Assembly (NCBI RefSeq): GCF_013409935.1
Contig: NZ_JACCCO010000003.1
Coordinates: 310,001 to 374,000 of the forward strand
Reading direction: 5' to 3'
Length of the DNA: 64,000 nucleotides
Source of the DNA: Streptosporangium sandarakinum
Lineage (GTDB): Bacteria > Actinomycetota > Actinomycetes > Streptosporangiales > Streptosporangiaceae
Below the pieces are notes generated by a model that made no database searches, had not been told where the DNA came from, and saw only the letters and a list, made by a program, of their open reading frames with translations. Positions 17,114 through 25,969 of the stretch are shown here, one piece after another. The position numbers were made by a program, and so were the translations under genes. Positions within the stretch are counted from its first letter, which is position 1. Each line of letters begins with the position of its first letter.

Positions 17114-18751
17114 TCAGTCCTGGCGCCGGGCGCCGAACATGATCTCGTCCCAGGTCGGCACCGACGCGCGCCGCCCCCTGGCCTTCTTCGCCGGCCGGGC
17201 CGGCGCGGGCTTGGGCGAGGCGGGCGGAGCCGGTGGAGCGGGCGGCGGAGTGGGCGGATCCGCGGGCTTCTCGGCCGGCGGCTCCTTCACCGCCGCGGCC
17301 GGCCGCGGCTCCTCCTGCGCCGGTTCGGCCCGCGAGCCCCTGTCGAGGCTGACGCGCGCCGCGGGCACCGCTATCGGGGCGTCGGCGACCGGCTCAGGCC
17401 GGGGTTCCTCCTCCTTCGCCGCCGGGGCGGCCGGGGTGGGCTCCGCGGGAGCGGCCTCGGATCCGCCGGTTCCGGCGTCCGGTGCGGGCTCCGGCGCCGG
17501 GGCGGCCTTCGGCTCCTCCGCCGCGGCCGGTCCGTCGGCCGCGGGCTCGCCGGCCTCCGCGACCTCGGCTCCGGCGGAGCCGGCCCCGGAGGGTCCGGGC
17601 GTGCCGGATCCGGGGACGGCCGTGATCTGCGGGGACTGCGGCGTGGGGGCGGGGGCGAAGATCTCCGGTGCGCCGGTCTCCGCGGCGGGCTCGGCGGTGC
17701 CGGCTCGCCCGGGTCCCGTCGCCTCCGGAGCCTCTGCGGGTTTCGCGGCCTCCGAGGGCTCCGCGGGCTTCGTGAGCTCCGTGGACCTCGCGGGTTCCGT
17801 GAGCTCCGTGAGCTCCGCGGGCTTGGGGAGCTCCGGCGGCTCGGCGGGCCGTACCCGGATCACGGGCGTGACCGAGCCGGGCTCGGGCAGCCGGACCGGC
17901 TCGTAGGAGTCCGGGGCTCGCAGCGGCGGCACCGTCGGCCTGGGCGGGTCGAACCCGGCCGGGATCGGCGGCATCGGCGGCTGCTCGTACGGCACCGGCT
18001 CGGCGCGCGCGGCCGGCGGCTCGGCCTCGTCCGGCTCCGGCGCGTCGTTCCGCACGACGGAGGGGAACGACACCGGCGGCTGGCTCAGCGGCTCGGACGT
18101 CAGCGGCGGCACCGGCGCGAGCTTGGCCACGCGCGGCACGAACGGGGTGACCGTCGCGTCCTCGACCGGTTCGGTGTAGTCGCCGGACGACAGGCGCATG
18201 GCCTCGTCGTCGTGCGGGGTGATGTGCCGCCTGCGCGGATCGAAGATCCACTCAGCCCTGCGGGTGTGGCCGTTCCATACGAAACCGAGCTTGATCCGCC
18301 ACAGGTTGTCGTCCCTCTTGGCCGAGTCCCAGTCGATCTCGTCGGCGGGCACGCCGCGACGGGTCAACCGCTCGGCGACCAGCTCGCCGAGGGTGGGACC
18401 GGGAGCGGAGTCGCCCGGCAATCGCACGGCGCAGCGTTGCGCCTGCTGAGCCATGTACTCGCGTTCCTGGAGTACGGGGCCCTCGAACCACCGCACCCGC
18501 TCGACCGGGATGCCCGCCGTGGCGGCGATCTCCTCCGCGGTCTCGCCGGCGCGGATCCGGGCCTGGATCTCCTTGGGGCGCAACGGACTCTCCACTTCGA
18601 TCTCGTACTGGCCGAGACGGGAGAAGTTGCCGCGGACGGCAGCGCGGAGCCGGTCGTCGACGGGCAGCGTGAACCGGGTGCCCCGGCCGGCCGTGGCCAG
18701 CACGAGGTAGGTTCCGTCCTCACTCACCGCGACGAGTCGGAGCTCCTGCAT
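17114..18751 (-). CDS. sepH: Cell-division protein SepH (DUF3071)
   Basis: A 545-residue protein. The N-terminal domain (about 1-170) starts MQELRLVAVSEDGTYLVL, the SepH/DUF3071 signature. It contains a helix-turn-helix-like segment (ETAEEIAATAGIPVERVRWFEGPV) and a conserved LAERLTRRGVPADEIDWDSAK-type region. A ~330-residue Pro/Glu/Ala-rich disordered linker follows, then a conserved C-terminal tail, VPTWDEIMFGARRQD. In Streptomyces and Mycobacterium, SepH binds FtsZ and promotes Z-ring assembly. The ATG at 18749-18751 has an AAGGGA ribosome site. The linker is longer than in many homologues but of normal composition. Confidence 0.93.
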   Translation of the reverse strand: MQELRLVAVSEDGTYLVLATAGRGTRFTLPVDDRLRAAVRGNFSRLGQYEIEVESPLRPKEIQARIRAGETAEEIAATAGIPVERVRWFEGPVLQEREYMAQQAQRCAVRLPGDSAPGPTLGELVAERLTRRGVPADEIDWDSAKRDDNLWRIKLGFVWNGHTRRAEWIFDPRRRHITPHDDEAMRLSSGDYTEPVEDATVTPFVPRVAKLAPVPPLTSEPLSQPPVSFPSVVRNDAPEPDEAEPPAARAEPVPYEQPPMPPIPAGFDPPRPTVPPLRAPDSYEPVRLPEPGSVTPVIRVRPAEPPELPKPAELTELTEPARSTELTKPAEPSEAAKPAEAPEATGPGRAGTAEPAAETGAPEIFAPAPTPQSPQITAVPGSGTPGPSGAGSAGAEVAEAGEPAADGPAAAEEPKAAPAPEPAPDAGTGGSEAAPAEPTPAAPAAKEEEPRPEPVADAPIAVPAARVSLDRGSRAEPAQEEPRPAAAVKEPPAEKPADPPTPPPAPPAPPASPKPAPARPAKKARGRRASVPTWDEIMFGARRQD

Positions 18752-19325
18752 GCGAGTCCCTTCGTCGTCGTGCTCAATCTTCCCCCGGACCCTTGAGTCT
18801 CTCGCGTGTGCCGGTTGCCTGCCAGCACCGTACCCGGCATGTCCGAACATCGCCTTCCTGGATGGGGGTCGCAGCGATGTGACGCCGGTCACATTTGCTC
18901 CATTCATCAACTTACAGGCCACCGGGATGGAGCAGCGGGTTTGAAGTGTCCCAATGGATTCTCTCCGATCAACGAGAGCACCGCCGGGAACTTGGGGCAA
19001 GTGCCGGAAGGACGGGCGAAGACCGTGCCGCCCGCCCTCGGACGGGCGCGCCGGCGAGGGGCGCCCGAGGGGCGGGCCGGGCCGGCCCGGCCGTCACCGG
19101 CGGTGGCGATTATGGCACCCGGTGTGGCGTGAAGCGATGGCGGGCCTGGTTGGCGGGAGAATGTCATCTCCGGCGGACTCCCTCGGGGTCGAGCGACGCG
19201 GGGCTCTGCGAATCTGCCTGTCGCACAGGTCACAGGAACAACAGGACACGCGGATGCGTCATTCTTCGGGGGAGCCTTTACGTACCCCTTTACCGAAAGC
19301 TCGTGAGAAGGGACTGAATCGGGGA
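18752..19325. other. 574-bp intergenic region between sepH and a divergent membrane-protein gene
   Basis: No gene is supported here. The region holds a perfect CRP-like palindrome (18878-18895), a long GC hairpin (about 19029-19077), the 18-bp perfect palindrome GGCCGGGCCGGCCCGGCC (19075-19092), and the leader of the plus-strand gene. An in-frame upstream ATG at 19254 would add 24 codons with poor third-position bias and two TTA codons, so I treat that part as untranslated. Confidence 0.6.
18878..18895. promoter_or_regulatory. CRP-type binding palindrome
   Basis: ATGTGACGCCGGTCACAT carries a perfect TGTGA-N6-TCACA core, the consensus of the Crp/cAMP receptor family. It lies 127-144 bp upstream of the sepH start and about 430 bp upstream of the divergent gene. 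Streptomyces and mycobacteria have Crp proteins with this type of site; occupancy here is inference. Confidence 0.6.
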
Positions 19326-20537
19326 ATGGGCGGCGAGCAGAGGTTCGATCTGAGCCTGCCGCAGATCATCGGGGGAGCCCTGGCCACGATGACGGCGGCG
19401 GTGGCCGCCTCGTACCTCGGGGTCGCGGGAACGGTCATCGGCGCCGCCGTGATGAGCGTGGGCAGCACGGTCGGCGGCGCCGTCTACACCCATTACCTGA
19501 AGCGGACCGGCAGCCACCTGCCGTTCCTGTCCCGGCAGGAGGCCGGCGACGACCCGCCGAAGAAGGTCGAGGGCAACGGGGAGCTGGCGACGGCGGCGCT
19601 GGCCACCGTGCGCGAGGCCCCCGCGCGGCCGTCCGGCGGGGTCTCCGCGGCGTCGAGCGGTGAGACCCTCGCGGCGCCGTACGGCGAGACCCGCGCGTGG
19701 CGCTCCGGCGGGTCCGCCGGAGCGGATCCGGACGCCCCGACCTCGCTGATGCCGGCCGTTGCGACCTACGAGGGGGCCGGCCTCCGGGGCGGGGCCGGGA
19801 CCCGGGAGGAGACCGGAGGCCCGGACGGCGACACCGGGGACGTCGGCGCGCTGGAGGACCTCGTCGTGGTGGACGTCGATCCCGCAACGGCCGAGATCCC
19901 GGCGGCCGCGCCCGACACGGCGGAGCTGTCCAGGATCACCGCCGAGCTGCCCGCCGCCGTGTCCACGGCCGCGGCCGGTACGGCCGGTCCTCCCGGGAAC
20001 ACGACCGTCCTGCCCGCCGTCGCCGGGCACCCCGGGGGTGACGGCGGGCCCGGCCGGGCCCGGGTCTGGATGCTGGCCGCGACGGCGGTGATCACGTTCG
20101 CGGTGAGCATGGGCGCGATCCTGGGCTTCGAGAAGGCCACCGGCCAGCCCGTGGCGAGCACCGTCAAGGGCGAGCGGAGCTCGGGCACGAGCTTCAACCC
20201 CGGGCCCGTGGTGCGGCGCGAGGAGGTCCCCCCGGCGCGGGAGCGGGCGCCCAGGCCGTCCGATTCGGTTTCGGAGACGGCCCCGCGGACGACCCCGGAG
20301 CCGACCGCGACCCTGGAGCCGGACCGGACCGAGCAGCCGGGGACCGGCGCCACGCCGGAGCCGACCGCCCCGGTGACCCCGAGCCAGGCTCCGACCACGA
20401 GCCCCACCCAGGTCGAGCCGTCCCCGGAGCCCACCGGGAACCCGACCGGTTCGCAGGCCCCCGCCGAGACGGACGCCCCCGCCCAGGAGGACGTCCAGGG
20501 CGGGGAGGTCGGGCAGGTGGCCCCGGCCGGGGAGTGA
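19326..20537 (+). CDS. Membrane protein of unknown function with disordered flanks
   Basis: A 403-residue protein I do not recognise. Residues 10-45 form a long hydrophobic, Gly/Ala-rich segment (LPQIIGGALATMTAAVAASY onward) that looks like a hairpin membrane region or a coat-like helix. A disordered middle follows, then a single transmembrane helix (MLAATAVITFAVSMGAILGF, about 249-268) and a Pro/Thr/Glu-rich C-terminal tail that would be extracytoplasmic. The ATG at 19326 was chosen over the one at 19254 because the 24 intervening codons lack the gene's G/C bias and include two TTA codons; an AAGGGA site precedes 19326. Divergent from sepH, convergent with the lactone oxidase. Confidence 0.75.
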   Translation: MGGEQRFDLSLPQIIGGALATMTAAVAASYLGVAGTVIGAAVMSVGSTVGGAVYTHYLKRTGSHLPFLSRQEAGDDPPKKVEGNGELATAALATVREAPARPSGGVSAASSGETLAAPYGETRAWRSGGSAGADPDAPTSLMPAVATYEGAGLRGGAGTREETGGPDGDTGDVGALEDLVVVDVDPATAEIPAAAPDTAELSRITAELPAAVSTAAAGTAGPPGNTTVLPAVAGHPGGDGGPGRARVWMLAATAVITFAVSMGAILGFEKATGQPVASTVKGERSSGTSFNPGPVVRREEVPPARERAPRPSDSVSETAPRTTPEPTATLEPDRTEQPGTGATPEPTAPVTPSQAPTTSPTQVEPSPEPTGNPTGSQAPAETDAPAQEDVQGGEVGQVAPAGE

Positions 20538-20541
20538 CGCC

Positions 20542-20574
20542 GCGCGGCCGGTCCCCACGCGGGACCGGCCGCGC
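20542..20574. terminator. Bidirectional terminator
   Basis: A perfect 14-bp stem (GCGCGGCCGGTCCC at 20542-20555 with its complement at 20561-20574) and a 5-nt loop sit between convergent genes. Confidence 0.75.
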
Positions 20575-20642
20575 CCGCCGGCCCGCTCGCATCCGTCGGC
20601 CCGCCCGCACCGGCCGGGCGACGGCTCGATCCGGGACGGCTC

Positions 20643-21959
20643 TCAGCCCAGGACGGTGTCCAGGTAGTCGTTGGCGAACACCCGGCCCGGGTCGAGCGCG
20701 TCCCGCAGCGCCCGGAAGTCGGCGAACCGCGGGTAGACCGAGGACAGGTAGGCCGCGTCCCGGGTGTGCAGCTTGCCCCAGTGCGGGCGGCCGCCGAGCC
20801 CGGTCATGATCTCCTCGACCTCCTCGAAGTAGGCCGGGTTGGGCGTCGGCCGGTAGACGTGGCAGGCGATGTACGCCGACGGCCTGCCGTACGCGGTGGA
20901 CAGCCACGCACCGGAGGGCGGGGTGACCCGGACCTCGATCGGGAAGGTGATCCCCCAGCCGCGCCGCTCGATGAGGTCGCGCGTCTCGCGCAGCGCCCGG
21001 CCGAGGTGCTCGCGCGGGATCGCGTACTCCATCTCCAGGAACCGCACCTCCCGCACGGTGGCGAAGATCCGGTAGGAGGCGTCGGTGCGGGTGGAGGCGC
21101 TCAGCGCCGCGGCGGAGACCGTGTTGAGCCGGGGGATCAGGCCGGGGAGCCGCGCGCCGAGCGCGCACAGCGCGCCGAAGGCGGTGTTCTCCAGGAACCT
21201 CTCGTCCAGCCAGCGCCGGAACCCGCCCGGCGGATCGGCCGGCCCCGGGGCGCGGTTGTTGCGCTTGACCAGGCAGGCGTCGGTGTGCGGCAGCCAGTAG
21301 AAGTCCAGGTGGTCGTTCTCCGAGGCCAGCTCGTCGAGCGAGTCGAGGACGGCGCCGAGCGCCATCGGCCGCCGGACGCCGCGCAGCAGGAACGACGGCT
21401 CGACCCGGAAGGTGAGCGCGGTCACCACGCCGAGCGCGCCCAGCCCCACCCGGGCCGCGTCGAAGAGGTCCTGCTCGCTCACCCCTTCACGGATCTTCCC
21501 CTGCCCGCCGTCGCGCACGGTGACGATCTCGCCGTCGGCGAGCACCAGTTCCATGGCGGTCACCTGGTCGGCGAGCCCGCCGCTGTGCCGTCCGGTGCCG
21601 TGGGTGCCGGTCTGCACCGCACCGGCCAGGGTCTGGGCGGTGATGTCGCCCATGTTGGCCAGGGCCAGGCCCCTGCGGTGCAGCTCCTCGTTGAACGCGG
21701 CGAGGGTCGTCCCGGCCGCGGCCGTCACCTCTCCGTCGCCGGTCTCGCGGATCCCGGTCAGCGCGCCCGGCCGCAGCAGCATCCCGTCGGTCAGGGCCAC
21801 CCCGGTGAAGGAGTGCCCGGAGCCGACCATGCGCACCCGGCGCCCCGCGGCGGCGGCGTCCCGTACGGCGCGGGCCACCTCCTCCGCCGAGGCGGGGGTG
21901 CGGACCTCCGCGGGCGTGGCGGACTGGTTCCCGGCCCAGTTACGGAATGCCTCGCTCAT
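20643..21959 (-). CDS. FAD-linked sugar-lactone oxidase (D-arabinono-1,4-lactone oxidase family)
   Basis: A 438-residue VAO-type flavoprotein. The N-terminal FAD-binding domain carries VGSGHSFTG (about 46-54), whose His is the residue that covalently binds FAD in L-gulonolactone/aldonolactone oxidases, and QTGTHGTGRHSGGLADQV (about 115-132). The C-terminal ALO domain ends with GGRPHWGKLHT, the substrate-site signature of the family. It should oxidise an aldonolactone or alditol with O2 or another acceptor; the exact substrate is unknown. The start ATG at 21957-21959 gives a normal-length protein. It is followed by a hairpin shared with the convergent gene. Confidence 0.92.
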   Translation of the reverse strand: MSEAFRNWAGNQSATPAEVRTPASAEEVARAVRDAAAAGRRVRMVGSGHSFTGVALTDGMLLRPGALTGIRETGDGEVTAAAGTTLAAFNEELHRRGLALANMGDITAQTLAGAVQTGTHGTGRHSGGLADQVTAMELVLADGEIVTVRDGGQGKIREGVSEQDLFDAARVGLGALGVVTALTFRVEPSFLLRGVRRPMALGAVLDSLDELASENDHLDFYWLPHTDACLVKRNNRAPGPADPPGGFRRWLDERFLENTAFGALCALGARLPGLIPRLNTVSAAALSASTRTDASYRIFATVREVRFLEMEYAIPREHLGRALRETRDLIERRGWGITFPIEVRVTPPSGAWLSTAYGRPSAYIACHVYRPTPNPAYFEEVEEIMTGLGGRPHWGKLHTRDAAYLSSVYPRFADFRALRDALDPGRVFANDYLDTVLG

Positions 21960-22045
21960 GCTTCTCGCTCCTCGCCCGCCGGCGGGCGGGCGAGGTCACG
22001 CCGCGGCCGCCGGCTCACCTCTCCGACCGTGAACATGAACGATAC

Positions 22046-23251
22046 TCACGATTTTGGCCGGGCAACAGGGGTTCGCAGCCAGGCGGAACCGGTGGCGCCG
22101 ATGGCCGCGGCCAGCAGCGCGCAGCCGAGAGAGAACACGTAGGCGTTCGACGCGCCGAACGCGTCGGTGAGCCGCCCGCCCGCCCAGGCCCCGAGCGCCA
22201 CGCCGAGCCCGACGGAGGTGGAGATCCAGGCCATGCCCTCGGTCAGCAGGGCGGGCGGCACCAGCCGTTCGACGAGCGAGTAGCCGGTGATGACCGTCGG
22301 GGAGATGGCCGTCCCGGCGACGAACAGCGCCACCGCCATGAGCCTCGGGTCGCCGATCAGGGCGGGCGGGACCATCCCGGCCGCGAACACCGCCAGCGCG
22401 CGGGCGAACCGGCTGCGCAGCGTGATCCTCCACCGCCGCGCGCCGTACCAGAGCCCGGAGAACATGCTCCCGGCGGCGAAGGCGGCGAGCAGCAGCCCGG
22501 CCGCGGGCTTGACGCCGCGCTCGTCGGCGAACGCGACCGTGATCAGGTCGACCGACCCGAACACCGCGCCCATCGCGCAGAACGCGGCCGACATCAGGGC
22601 GACCCCGGGGATCGTGATCGGGCTGCCCGCGCCCCCGCCCGCCGGGCGGACGGGCGGCTCGGTGCCGCGCTGCGCGGCGAAGGCGAGCGTGCCCACGACC
22701 GTGCAGGTCAGCGCGACCACCAGGCCGGCGTACGGGTTCACCATCGTGGCCAGGGCGGTGACCAGCGCCGGTCCGGCCACGAAGACGACCTCGTCGGCGA
22801 CGGACTCGAACGAGAACGCGGCGTGCAGCAGATCGGTCCCGGCCAGCAGGTGCGACCAGCGGGCCCGCACCAGCGAGCCGAGCGACACCGCGGTCGCGCC
22901 GGTCGCGACGCCGGCGGCGAACAGGGCCCACCGGGGGACCGTGGGCCCCGCGCAGAACATCAGGCCGGTCAGCGCGGCGCCGTGCGCCAGCACGAACGGC
23001 ACGATTACCCTTGCCTGGCCGAACCTGTCCACCAGGCGTCCCGACAGGGGAGCGGCGACGGCGTAGGAGAGGTTGACGGTGGCGGCGACCGCCCCCGCCA
23101 TGGCGTAGGAGCCGGTGAGCGTCTGGATGAGCAGCACGACGCCGATGCCGAGCATCGACATGGGCATCCGCCCGACGAAGCCCGCGACGACGAACCCCTT
23201 GGCCCCGGGCATGCCGAACAACCCTCGATACAGCCCGGCCACCCTCGGCAC
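22046..23251 (-). CDS. MFS transporter
   Basis: A 401-residue major-facilitator protein with about 12 predicted transmembrane helices. The loop between helices 2 and 3 reads SGRLVDRFGQARV, a variant of the MFS G-X3-D-R/K-X-G-R motif. A second related motif appears around GARRWRITLRSRFARAL in the central loop. The family of such actinobacterial proteins includes small-molecule exporters; no substrate can be assigned. It shares the strand with the lactone oxidase about 86 bp downstream and may be co-transcribed with it. Confidence 0.88.
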   Translation of the reverse strand: MPRVAGLYRGLFGMPGAKGFVVAGFVGRMPMSMLGIGVVLLIQTLTGSYAMAGAVAATVNLSYAVAAPLSGRLVDRFGQARVIVPFVLAHGAALTGLMFCAGPTVPRWALFAAGVATGATAVSLGSLVRARWSHLLAGTDLLHAAFSFESVADEVVFVAGPALVTALATMVNPYAGLVVALTCTVVGTLAFAAQRGTEPPVRPAGGGAGSPITIPGVALMSAAFCAMGAVFGSVDLITVAFADERGVKPAAGLLLAAFAAGSMFSGLWYGARRWRITLRSRFARALAVFAAGMVPPALIGDPRLMAVALFVAGTAISPTVITGYSLVERLVPPALLTEGMAWISTSVGLGVALGAWAGGRLTDAFGASNAYVFSLGCALLAAAIGATGSAWLRTPVARPKS

Positions 23252-23358
23252 CCCTCCCCGTTTTTCCGGCGTCGATCGTACCGAGGATTTCCCGGCGACC
23301 CGTCCGGAGGAAAGCCATTTTCCGGACCGTGTCCCACTCCCGGCGTCTTGGAACTAAT

Positions 23359-24675
23359 GTGAGCGCGGTGTCGCATGTTCCCCGGATGGGGGCGTTCGTC
23401 GCGGTGCTCGCCGCCGTGGTCGCCCTCGCGGTCGCCGGCGCCGCGGTGTTCCTCGCCACCCGCCCCGCCGAGCCCCTCACCGTCACCGCCGCCGAGTCCG
23501 AGGTCAGGGACCTGACCAGCCTGGTCCCGCAACCCGTGAACCGGCCCGCCGGGGAACAGGCCCGGTCCCAGGTCCAGGACCAGGACCGGAGCCGGCCACA
23601 GGACCGGGACCGGACCCCGGAGGCCAGGCCCACCCCGGCCGCCACCGGCGGGCCCGGCATCACCCTCACTCCGCCCCGGCTGCTCGTGGTCTCCCAGACG
23701 ACGCTGCCCGAGAGGACCAAGGCCGACATCTCCCGCCTCAGGAACGTCCAGAAGATCGACTCCTTCGACGGCGGCGCGGTCAAGATCTCCGGGACGGGCC
23801 TCAACCTGCTCGCGGTCGACACCGCCCGCTTCCGCGCCTGGGCGCCGAAGGCCGTGGCCGCCCAGCCCGCGGTGTGGGAGGCGCTGGACCGGGGCGAGCT
23901 CGTCGCCGACGGCGCCGCGGCGCAACGGCTCGGCCTGGTCCTCGGCGCGCACTACCAGGTGGACGGCGGCCCGCTGCTGCGGGTCGCGGCCTCGGCGCGG
24001 TTCGGCCTGCCCGGCGTGGACGGCCTGGTGGGCGCCGAGACCGGCCGCCGCCTCGGCCTCCTCCCCGGCGTGGTGCTGCTGGTGAACGGCCCGGAGAACA
24101 CCTCGGCCAAGCTGGGCTCCCTGGTGCGCAGGCTGGCCGGAGGGGGCACGCAGGTGATCACCCTGGGCAGCGCCCGCGCCGCGAGGCCGGCCACCGCCAA
24201 GCCGCCGACCGGCGAGAACGGCGGCAAGGGTGAAACCGGGACCGGGACCGCCTCCACCGAGAACGTCTCCGCCGCCCGGCGTGTGCAGGTCGGGCGGCCC
24301 GGCAGCTACCTGGATCTGTACCGCAGGGCCGCCGCGGTCTGCCCCGGCCTGTCCTGGACCGTCCTGGCCGCGATCGGCCAGGTGGAGAGCTCGCACGGGC
24401 GCAACAACGGGCCCTCCTCGGCCGGCGCGCAGGGGCCGATGCAGTTCATGCCCGCCACCTGGAAGACCTACGGGGTCGACGGCGACGGCGACGGGGTCGC
24501 CGACATCTGGAGCCCGTACGACGCCGTCCCGGGCGCGGCCAACTACCTGTGCGCCAACGGCGCCGGGCAGGGCGGCAAGAAGCTGGAGAAGGCCGTCTGG
24601 TTCTACAACCACTCCTGGGCCTACGTCTCCAAGGTCATGTCGATCGCCCAGGCCTACGCCCGCACCTACCCCTGA
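23359..24675 (+). CDS. Membrane-anchored lytic murein transglycosylase
   Basis: A ~438-residue protein with an N-terminal membrane anchor (FVAVLAAVVALAVAGAAVFL), a Pro/Arg/Asp-rich linker, a middle domain of about 200 residues (ARLLVVSQTTLPERTK region) with no assigned family, and a C-terminal SLT domain. In the SLT domain, AIGQVESSHGRN carries the catalytic Glu, followed by GAQGPMQFMPATW and a calcium-loop-like DGDGDGVAD. The C-terminal half would cleave peptidoglycan glycan strands outside the membrane. Start choice is uncertain: GTG at 23329 or 23359. I prefer 23359, since the first option adds ten codons with weak G/C bias. Convergent with ferrochelatase. Confidence 0.88.
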   Translation: MSAVSHVPRMGAFVAVLAAVVALAVAGAAVFLATRPAEPLTVTAAESEVRDLTSLVPQPVNRPAGEQARSQVQDQDRSRPQDRDRTPEARPTPAATGGPGITLTPPRLLVVSQTTLPERTKADISRLRNVQKIDSFDGGAVKISGTGLNLLAVDTARFRAWAPKAVAAQPAVWEALDRGELVADGAAAQRLGLVLGAHYQVDGGPLLRVAASARFGLPGVDGLVGAETGRRLGLLPGVVLLVNGPENTSAKLGSLVRRLAGGGTQVITLGSARAARPATAKPPTGENGGKGETGTGTASTENVSAARRVQVGRPGSYLDLYRRAAAVCPGLSWTVLAAIGQVESSHGRNNGPSSAGAQGPMQFMPATWKTYGVDGDGDGVADIWSPYDAVPGAANYLCANGAGQGGKKLEKAVWFYNHSWAYVSKVMSIAQAYARTYP

Positions 24676-24680
24676 CCCCC

Positions 24681-24703
24681 GGCCGGCCCGCGGCGGGCCG
24701 GCC
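24681..24703. terminator. Terminator hairpin between the transglycosylase and ferrochelatase
   Basis: GGCCGGCCCGC and its complement form an 11-bp stem at 24681-24703. A second stem-forming stretch at about 24733-24772 is built from CGCCGTACG and CGTACGGCG and contains two CCGTACGG palindromes. Confidence 0.65.
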
Positions 24704-24777
24704 CACGCCCGCGGAAGGCCCCGGCCGCGGATCGCCGTACGACGGTCCCGTACGGGGTCCCGTACGGCGGCCCGCGC

Positions 24778-25758
24778 CTACCTGGCCTCGCCCGCCGTGG
24801 CGGGGCGGCGGAGCGGCGCCGGGCAGCAGCCGGGCGGGCAGCGGGCGGGCTCCGGCTCGGCCAGCAGCTCGCCCACCATCGAGACGAACCGCGGGTGGGT
24901 GCCGGCGGTGGCGGCCCTGACCAGCGGCAGGCCGATCTCCTTCGCCGTCTCCGCCGCCTCCACGTCGAGGTCGTAGACGACCTCCATGTGGTCGGAGACG
25001 AACCCGATCGGCACCAGCACCGCGGCCGGGGCGTCGAGCACCCGCAGGTGGTCGCAGACGTCGGGCTCCAGCCACGGGATGTGCGGGGCGCCGCTGCGGC
25101 TCTGCCACACCAGGTCCCACGGGCGGTCCCCGCCCAGCTCGGCGGCGACCAGGGCGGCCGTCCTGCGCAGCTGCGCCTCGTAGGCGCCGCCGTTCGGCCC
25201 GGCGGTCCTGGCCATCGACAGCGGGATGCTGTGGGCGGTGAAGACCAGCCGCGCGGAGTCGCGCAGACCGGCGGGGAGCCGCTCCAGGGCCTCGCGGGTG
25301 TGGTCGGCCATCGCCGCGACGAACCCGGGGTGGTCGAAGTAGTGGCGCAGCTTGACGACCTCGGGCGCGCCCTCGACCGCGGCCCTGGCCAGCGCGATGT
25401 CGTCGAGGTACTGCCGGCAGGCCGAGTAGGAGCTGTAGGCCGCGGTGACGAAGGCGGCGGCCTTGCGGACGCCGTCGGCGGCCATCCGCCGGAGCGTGTC
25501 CTCAAGATAGGGATGCCAGTTGCGGTTGCCCCAGTAGACCGGGATGTCGAGCGTCGGCTCGACGGCGGCGATCAGGTCGCGGCACTGCTGGTTGATCGGG
25601 CTGGCCCCGCCGAAGCGCTGGTAGTGCGCCTCGACCTCCAGCAGCCGCTCGCGCGGGATCCCCCGGCCCCGCACGACGTTCTCCAGAAACGGCATCACGT
25701 CGTCCGGCTTCTCCGGGCCGCCGAACGACACGACGAGAAGTGCGTCGTAAGTCCCCAT
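24778..25758 (-). CDS. hemH: Ferrochelatase (coproporphyrin ferrochelatase type)
   Basis: A ~326-residue enzyme inserting iron into a porphyrin; in actinobacteria the substrate is normally coproporphyrin III. The opening [21 protein letters not shown] is diagnostic. The catalytic His lies in [10 protein letters not shown] (about 172-181) and the conserved Glu in [16 protein letters not shown]. An internal Cys ([11 protein letters not shown]) plus the tail CPPGCCP suggest the [2Fe-2S] cluster known from actinobacterial ferrochelatases, though the spacing of the last three Cys is tighter than I remember for M. tuberculosis. Start could be ATG 25758 or 25767; I use 25758. Divergent from the S9 peptidase by about 210 bp. 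Confidence 0.94.
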   Translation of the reverse strand: MGTYDALLVVSFGGPEKPDDVMPFLENVVRGRGIPRERLLEVEAHYQRFGGASPINQQCRDLIAAVEPTLDIPVYWGNRNWHPYLEDTLRRMAADGVRKAAAFVTAAYSSYSACRQYLDDIALARAAVEGAPEVVKLRHYFDHPGFVAAMADHTREALERLPAGLRDSARLVFTAHSIPLSMARTAGPNGGAYEAQLRRTAALVAAELGGDRPWDLVWQSRSGAPHIPWLEPDVCDHLRVLDAPAAVLVPIGFVSDHMEVVYDLDVEAAETAKEIGLPLVRAATAGTHPRFVSMVGELLAEPEPARCPPGCCPAPLRRPATAGEAR

Positions 25759-25969
25759 GGCATTCATCAAACCGCATGCCGGGAAGTCCTTCCGCATGGT
25801 CACACCGGGGATTCGGGTCGGGGCGCCCTCCCGGACGCCCTCCGGGGAGTCTTCTCCGTCACATTCCGTCCCCTTCCCTCTTTTCACCGCGTCTTCCGGG
25901 GCGACCCGCGGGCGTCCCGCCGGATGAGGGGGTATCCGGTCCGGGGGGAGACGGGAGTAGGTTCGGACC

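Noticed and set aside
19254-19325. N-terminal extension with two TTA codons, suggesting bldA control
   Set aside because: The 24 codons lack the gene's third-position bias and a better start with a ribosome site exists at 19326.
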